A stretch of 35,787 bases of DNA, taken from the NCBI RefSeq assembly GCF_007004135.1, contig NZ_VJMG01000054.1:1-35787 (forward strand), given 5' to 3'. The stretch comes from Affinirhizobium straminoryzae (GTDB lineage: Bacteria > Pseudomonadota > Alphaproteobacteria > Rhizobiales > Rhizobiaceae). This document shows positions 31,872 to 35,787 of the stretch, piece by piece; positions within the stretch are counted from its first letter, which is position 1; each line of letters starts with the position of its first letter. A program made the translations under genes and the position numbers. The notes under the pieces were generated by a model. The model saw nothing but the letters and a program-made list of their open reading frames with translations. It was not told where the DNA came from and did no database searches.

Positions 31872-31948
31872 GAAATGCTCTGTCTCTTTGTTTTCACGCC
31901 GTCCGGCCGCAAAACCGCTGACGCACCTTCGGCTCGGACGTACTCTAG
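31872..31948 (-). repeat. dispersed intergenic repeat, copy B (rhizobial type)
   Basis: Reverse-strand counterpart of 9244-9320 with 66 of 77 identical bases, beginning CTAGAG at 31948 and running leftward. A palindromic tail follows to about 31843 (AGCGCTTCC...GGAGACGCT), the same arrangement as in copy A. As in copy A, the leading CTAG provides the TAG stop codon of the upstream gene (31945-31947). Confidence 0.8.
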
Positions 31949-33189
31949 AAAACACGTCCTTCGAGAAGATGCGTCTTCGTGCCGTTGAGGTAGAAGTCCC
32001 CCACCACCCGCGCCTTGTGCAGCAGCGGGTTGTGATTGTAGACGGTGCGAATGTTGCGCCAGTAACGGTCGAGGTTGAGGTCGCGGGATGTGGCCGAGCC
32101 ACCCCCCAGCTCGAAGACCTGCGTGGCCGCGGACAGTGCCAGCTGCGCGGTGACGATCTGCACGCGCGATGTCGTCAGCGCGCTGTCGGTCAGCGCCGTC
32201 TCGATGGCGTCCTCATCGCCCGTCGCAAAGGCGGCCACGGTCCCGTCAAGCGTTCGCGCCGCTTCGCGGATCAGTGTCTGCACGGCGAAGGCGGCCGCGC
32301 TCAGCTCGCCGACCACGTTCTGCACGAAGGGGTCCTGACGCGCGGTCTCTGCGGCGCTGTGGGCTGCGGCGCGGGCCTGGCGCTGTACATAGCGAATGCC
32401 TTCATCGACGGCGCCCTGAACGGCTCCCGCCGCCGAGGCCGCGAGGTGCAGCTGCCGCATGGTCGAGCAATGCCGCCCGACCCGCGAGCCAAGTGTACGC
32501 CCGGACACTTCAGATGCCAGGACCAGCACGTTTTCCAGCAGCACGCCCCCGCTCGCGGTCATGCGCTGGCCCATGCCGTCCCAGTCGTCGAGAACCGTGA
32601 TGCCCTGACGGTCGACGGGAATGAGGCTGTAGGTGGCGTTGCCCTCCTCGTCCAGCGCGCTGAAGCTCGCAAAATCCGCAAAGGCGGTGCCGGTCGCATA
32701 CCATTTGCGGCCGTTGAGACGATAGTTCTCACCCTCGCGCGTCAGCCGGGTCGTGATGTCTCCCGGCTTGTGGGTGCCCTGCTCGGTATGAGCCCCGCCA
32801 AACAGCTTGCCATCCAGCACATGCGCAAGCAGCCGCCGGTCCCGTTCGCTGTCGATGCCGCCGAGAACAAGCCCCTCCGTGAAGTTGAAGTGGCTGCGCA
32901 GCGCATGCGGCACGTTGCTGTCGGCGGCGCCCAGGATCATCAGCACCTCGATATAGTCGCTGATGCTGCCGCCCGGGCCCCCCAGGGCCTGCGGAATGCG
33001 AAGCGTTCCGAGCCTGGCCTCCTTGATCTGCTGGAAGATGTCGAAGGGCAGCACGCGGTCCCGTTCGCGACGCGCGGCATCTCCGGCGAGATCGGCGGCG
33101 ATGCGCCGCGCGCTGTCGATCAGCCCCTCGCGGGTCACGGGAGGGACGGCAGCCGTTTCGGCCGACAGGGTTCGAAGCGTGATGGGCAT
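31945..33189 (-). CDS. acyl-CoA dehydrogenase-fold flavin monooxygenase, DszC/SfnB-like (second)
   Basis: A 414-aa flavoprotein paralogous to 17220-18467. Landmarks are LGTLRIPQALGGPGGSISDYIEVLMILGAADSNVPHALRSHFNFTE, YRLNGRKWYATGTAFADFASFSALDEEG, QGITVLDDWDGMGQRMTASGGVLLENV and the C-terminal YWRNIRTVYNHNP followed by KARVVGDFYLNG. The two paralogues share the subgroup W-R-N-x-R-T-x3-H-N-P block but differ elsewhere, so separate substrates are likely. The Met at 33189 is chosen by homology; the open frame to 33594 is antisense to the aldo/keto reductase end. It follows that gene by 65 bp and is probably in the dppDF-AKR operon. The stop codon lies within a dispersed repeat. Confidence 0.86.
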   Translation of the reverse strand: MPITLRTLSAETAAVPPVTREGLIDSARRIAADLAGDAARRERDRVLPFDIFQQIKEARLGTLRIPQALGGPGGSISDYIEVLMILGAADSNVPHALRSHFNFTEGLVLGGIDSERDRRLLAHVLDGKLFGGAHTEQGTHKPGDITTRLTREGENYRLNGRKWYATGTAFADFASFSALDEEGNATYSLIPVDRQGITVLDDWDGMGQRMTASGGVLLENVLVLASEVSGRTLGSRVGRHCSTMRQLHLAASAAGAVQGAVDEGIRYVQRQARAAAHSAAETARQDPFVQNVVGELSAAAFAVQTLIREAARTLDGTVAAFATGDEDAIETALTDSALTTSRVQIVTAQLALSAATQVFELGGGSATSRDLNLDRYWRNIRTVYNHNPLLHKARVVGDFYLNGTKTHLLEGRVF

Positions 33190-33254
33190 GATGGCGTTCC
33201 GCAATGGGTGAGGTTGAGGGGCGGCAGCACGCCGCCGCCCGGATGAGCGTCGGA

Positions 33255-34310
33255 TCAGGCGACAGCGCGCCGCGCGACGGAGACAGCCGCAGGTGCCGAA
33301 ACCGGTCTCGGAACGCGACCTTCCACCGGATGGCTCGGATCGTTGAAGCCCGGCGTCGAGGGATGGCCGGTCGTCACGAGGCTGTCGACGAGAGCCTCGT
33401 CCTCCGCATCGATCTGCACGCCAAGGGCGCGGACATAGCCATCCCAGTGCTCTTCCGTGCGCGGGCCGGTGATCGCCGCCGTGACCAGCTGGTTGTTCAG
33501 CACCCAGGCGAGCGCGAAATCGGCGGCCTTGATACCCTTGGCGTGAGCGTGCGCCGCGATCTTCTGCGCGATCTCGACGGATTCCGGACGCCATTCGGTT
33601 TCCAGAATGCGCTTGTCGCCACGGCCGGCGCGGGTATCGGCGGCCGGTGCTTCGCCGGGCTGATACTTGCCCGTCAGCACGCCGCGCGCCAGCGGTGAAT
33701 AGGAGACGACGCCAAGACCATAATGATGGGCAGCCGGCAGCTGTTCGGCCTCGGCTGTCCGGTTGACGATGTTGTAGAGCGGCTGGCTGGCCACCGGCCG
33801 GTCGATGCCGAGCTGGTCTGCGAGATGCGCGATCTCGGCGATGCGCCAGCCGCGGAAATTCGACACCCCGAAATAGCGCAGCTTGCCCGCCCGGATGAGG
33901 TCGGCAATGGCGCGAACCGGCTCTTCCAGCGGCGCATCGAAGACCGCCCGGTGGAAATAGAGTATATCGATGTAATCCGTGTTCAGGCGGCGCAGCGAGT
34001 TTTCAACGGTCTCGATCACCCATTTGCGGGAGTGGCCCCCGAGGTTCGGGCCCTTCACATGCGAATTGACGAATTTCGTCGCCAGCACCCAGTGGTCGCG
34101 ATGGGCCTTGATGCCCCGCCCGACGACCTCCTCCGACTTGCCATTGTGGTAGACATCGGCGGTATCGATGAAGTTGATGCCCTGATCCTTCGCCTTGTCG
34201 ATGATTCGGAAGGCAACGTCATCCGGCGTCGGGCCGCCGAACATCATGGTGCCGAGGCTCAGGGGGGAAACCTTCAGGGCGCTGCGGCCAAGGTAGCGAT
34301 AGTCGACCAT
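33255..34310 (-). CDS. aldo/keto reductase
   Basis: An NADPH-dependent TIM-barrel oxidoreductase, 351 aa, of the bacterial YdhF/YajO-type AKR group. The catalytic tetrad is visible as Asp49 (NFIDTADVY), Tyr54, Lys79 (WVLATKF) and His120 (DILYFH). GVSNFRGWRIAEIAHLA and QPLYNIVNR are conserved barrel elements, and SPLARGVLTGKY lies in the cofactor region. The C-terminal 25 residues are Pro/Ala/Arg-rich and probably disordered. It sits 19 bp after dppF and 65 bp before the DszC-like gene. Reduction of an aldehyde or ketone left after C-S cleavage would fit, but this is inferred from position only. Confidence 0.9.
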   Translation of the reverse strand: MVDYRYLGRSALKVSPLSLGTMMFGGPTPDDVAFRIIDKAKDQGINFIDTADVYHNGKSEEVVGRGIKAHRDHWVLATKFVNSHVKGPNLGGHSRKWVIETVENSLRRLNTDYIDILYFHRAVFDAPLEEPVRAIADLIRAGKLRYFGVSNFRGWRIAEIAHLADQLGIDRPVASQPLYNIVNRTAEAEQLPAAHHYGLGVVSYSPLARGVLTGKYQPGEAPAADTRAGRGDKRILETEWRPESVEIAQKIAAHAHAKGIKAADFALAWVLNNQLVTAAITGPRTEEHWDGYVRALGVQIDAEDEALVDSLVTTGHPSTPGFNDPSHPVEGRVPRPVSAPAAVSVARRAVA

Positions 34311-34329
34311 ATTCTACTCCAATCGGTCT

Positions 34330-35265
34330 TCAGTTCGTGTGGTGACAGGCCACTGCATGGGCAGGGCCGAGAAGGCGGCTTTCCGGCGCCTGCTGGCGGC
34401 AGAGGTCGGTCGCGAGCGGACAGCGTGTATGAAACCGGCAGCCGGAGGGCGGATCATGCGGGCTTGGCAGGTCGCCGGTGATCGGCGCTGCCTGCTTGCG
34501 CCGGGTCGGATCGGGCACGGCCGCCAGCAGGGCCCGGGTGTAGGGATGCTTCGGGTCTGCCCAGAGTTCGTCCGTCGGAGCGCTTTCGACGATCTTGCCG
34601 AGATACATCACCAGGACCCGGTCCGAAAAATAGCGCACCACGGACAGATCGTGCGACACGAAGAGGTAGGAAAGCGACAGCCGCTTCTTCATTTCGACGA
34701 GAAGGTTGAGGATCTGTGCCTGGATCGACAGGTCAAGGGCCGAGACCGGCTCGTCACAGACCACCAGCTCCGGCTGCAGGATGAGCGCCCGGGCAATGCC
34801 GATGCGCTGGCGCTGTCCGCCGGAAAACTCGTGCGGATAGCGGTCGAGCGCATCGGCGGGCAGCCCCACCTGAACGATGATGCTTTCGACGATGTCCCGG
34901 CGGCGCCTGGCATCACCGATGCCATGCACCTTCAAGGGTGCGGTCAAAATGGCCCGGATGGTCTGGCGCGGATTGAGCGAGGCGAAGGGATCCTGAAAGA
35001 TCATCTGGATGCTGCGGCGAAGGCTGCGCAGCTCACGCCCCGGCATGGCGGTGACATTCCGGCCCTGGAACTCGACGGTGCCCGCGGTCGGTTCGACGAG
35101 CCGCATCAGCGATTTGCCCAGCGAGGACTTGCCACAACCGGATTCGCCAACCAGCGCCACCGTCTCGCCTCGCTCTATGTTCAGCGACACGTCATCGACG
35201 GCCCGCACGGTGCCGCGGCCACCCGGATAATGCGTGGAGAGATTACGGACGGAAAGAAGCGTCAT
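34330..35265 (-). CDS. dppF: dipeptide/oligopeptide ABC transporter ATPase (DppF/OppF)
   Basis: The second ATPase of a peptide-type importer, 311 aa. Walker [24 protein letters not shown] (Q-loop plus the Opp/Dpp signature), [15 protein letters not shown], Walker [13 protein letters not shown], and the C-terminal oligopeptide domain [15 protein letters not shown]. The Met at 35265 is the family start and overlaps dppD by 23 bp; the open frame to 35571 is a shadow of dppD. It probably energises a permease encoded beyond the right edge, with one or both family-5 binding proteins of this window (19734-21344, 27218-28804) as feeders. The symbol denotes family only; the cargo is likely an organosulfur compound. 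Confidence 0.9.
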   Translation of the reverse strand: MTLLSVRNLSTHYPGGRGTVRAVDDVSLNIERGETVALVGESGCGKSSLGKSLMRLVEPTAGTVEFQGRNVTAMPGRELRSLRRSIQMIFQDPFASLNPRQTIRAILTAPLKVHGIGDARRRRDIVESIIVQVGLPADALDRYPHEFSGGQRQRIGIARALILQPELVVCDEPVSALDLSIQAQILNLLVEMKKRLSLSYLFVSHDLSVVRYFSDRVLVMYLGKIVESAPTDELWADPKHPYTRALLAAVPDPTRRKQAAPITGDLPSPHDPPSGCRFHTRCPLATDLCRQQAPESRLLGPAHAVACHHTN

Positions 35266-35787
35266 GAAGGAGGCTCGCAATGCGCGTGGGCGGGAAGGGG
35301 CAGGCCGCCAGACGACCTTCCGAGATCTGCTGCAGGGGCGGCACGGCAAAGCCGCAGGATGGCTGGGCGGCGGGACAGCGTGGCCGGAAGGCGCATCCCT
35401 TTTCGTCCGCTGCCGAAACGATGGAGCCCGGAATCTCCAGCAAGGGGCCGTTGCGGTAATGGTATCCGCTTTCCGCACGCGGCGAGGCCCCCAGCAGGCC
35501 CCGGGTATAGGGATGGTAGGGTTGGGAGAAGACAGGTTCGGGAAGGCCTTCCTCGACCTTTCGCCCGGCATACATCACCATCACCCTGTCGGCCCACTGC
35601 GCCACGATGCCGAGATCATGCGTGATCAGGATCACCGCCATGTTGAGATCACGGCGCAGATTGTCGAGGAGCTGCAGGATTTGCGCCTGGATCGTGACGT
35701 CGAGGGCGGTGGTCGCCTCGTCGGCGATCAGGAGTTTCGGGTTGCAGGCCACGCCGATGGCGATCATGACGCGCTGGCGCATGCCGC
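35243..35787 (-). CDS. dppD: dipeptide/oligopeptide ABC transporter ATPase (DppD/OppD), 3' part, cut by the right edge
   Basis: The C-terminal 180 or so residues of an Opp/Dpp ATPase. The sequence begins within the signature ([11 protein letters not shown]) and continues with Walker [21 protein letters not shown], the His of [22 protein letters not shown] and the oligopeptide C-terminal domain with YHPYTRGLL and [15 protein letters not shown]. The N-terminal half with Walker A lies beyond base 35787. It overlaps dppF by 23 bp. Operon order implies dppB/dppC permeases further right. Confidence 0.92.
   Translation of the reverse strand, partial: GMRQRVMIAIGVACNPKLLIADEATTALDVTIQAQILQLLDNLRRDLNMAVILITHDLGIVAQWADRVMVMYAGRKVEEGLPEPVFSQPYHPYTRGLLGASPRAESGYHYRNGPLLEIPGSIVSAADEKGCAFRPRCPAAQPSCGFAVPPLQQISEGRLAACPFPPTRIASLLHDASFRP

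Noticed and set aside
1..35787. CRISPR arrays, tRNA or rRNA genes, insertion sequences, integrase or phage genes.
   Set aside because: Scanned by eye for regularly spaced repeats, cloverleaf-type elements and transposase-like proteins; none found. The only dispersed repeat is the two-copy intergenic element.

Overview
The window looks like an accessory, nutrient-scavenging stretch of an alphaproteobacterial genome. It is GC-rich (about 60-65% by eye) with strongly GC-biased third codon positions. Two copies of a dispersed intergenic repeat (9244-9320 and 31872-31948) resemble repeats I associate with Rhizobiaceae/Hyphomicrobiales, and ABC transporters and LLM flavin monooxygenases are dense, which fits that group. 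I see no rRNA, tRNA, CRISPR array, transposase or phage gene.

Region A (127-9247) looks like a carboxylic-acid catabolic and uptake module. On the minus strand lie leuC-leuD (an isopropylmalate-isomerase-type hydro-lyase), a GntR/HutC-type regulator, and a complete branched-chain-amino-acid-type ABC transporter (livJ-H-M-G-F). A fumarate-reductase/TcuA-like flavoprotein is divergent from leuC. The gntR and leuC promoters share a 29-bp core (21 of 29 bases identical) with a repeated AAGACAANNATCTGT-type element between -35 and -10. This suggests that the GntR protein controls the whole module.

Region B (9436-14165) is a minus-strand sulfonate-type operon: ssuB, ssuA, two ssuC-like permeases and an SsuD-like LLM monooxygenase. 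The monooxygenase appears to lack the classical SsuD catalytic residues. Region C (14432-21344, minus strand) holds a dipeptide-type binding protein, a triple-rhodanese protein, a DszC/SfnB-like flavin monooxygenase and two DszA/NtaA-type LLM monooxygenases. Region D (21747-30742, plus strand) holds an NfsA-like flavin reductase, a DszB-like desulfinase with Cys/His/Arg active-site positions retained, an NmrA-type NAD(P)-binding protein, an SfnG-like LLM monooxygenase, an M20D amidohydrolase, a second dipeptide-type binding protein, a clear terminator, a DUF3088 CxxC protein and a third DszA-type monooxygenase. Region E (30815-35787, minus strand) holds a GcvA-like LysR regulator, a second DszC/SfnB-like monooxygenase, an aldo/keto reductase, and the DppF and partial DppD ATPases of a transporter that continues past the right edge.

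Taken together, regions B-E look like an organosulfur-acquisition island. Peptide-type and sulfonate-type transporters would import S-containing organics. Stacked two-component flavin monooxygenases (DszA-, DszC-, SsuD- and SfnG-like) would oxidise the sulfur and cleave C-S bonds. The DszB-like enzyme would release sulfite from a sulfinate, the M20D enzyme would deacylate an N-acyl intermediate (as in Bacillus S-succinocysteine salvage), and the rhodanese would handle released sulfur. The combination of DszA-, DszB- and DszC-type enzymes with an amidohydrolase and peptide uptake is the most novel aspect. Its substrate cannot be read from the sequence.
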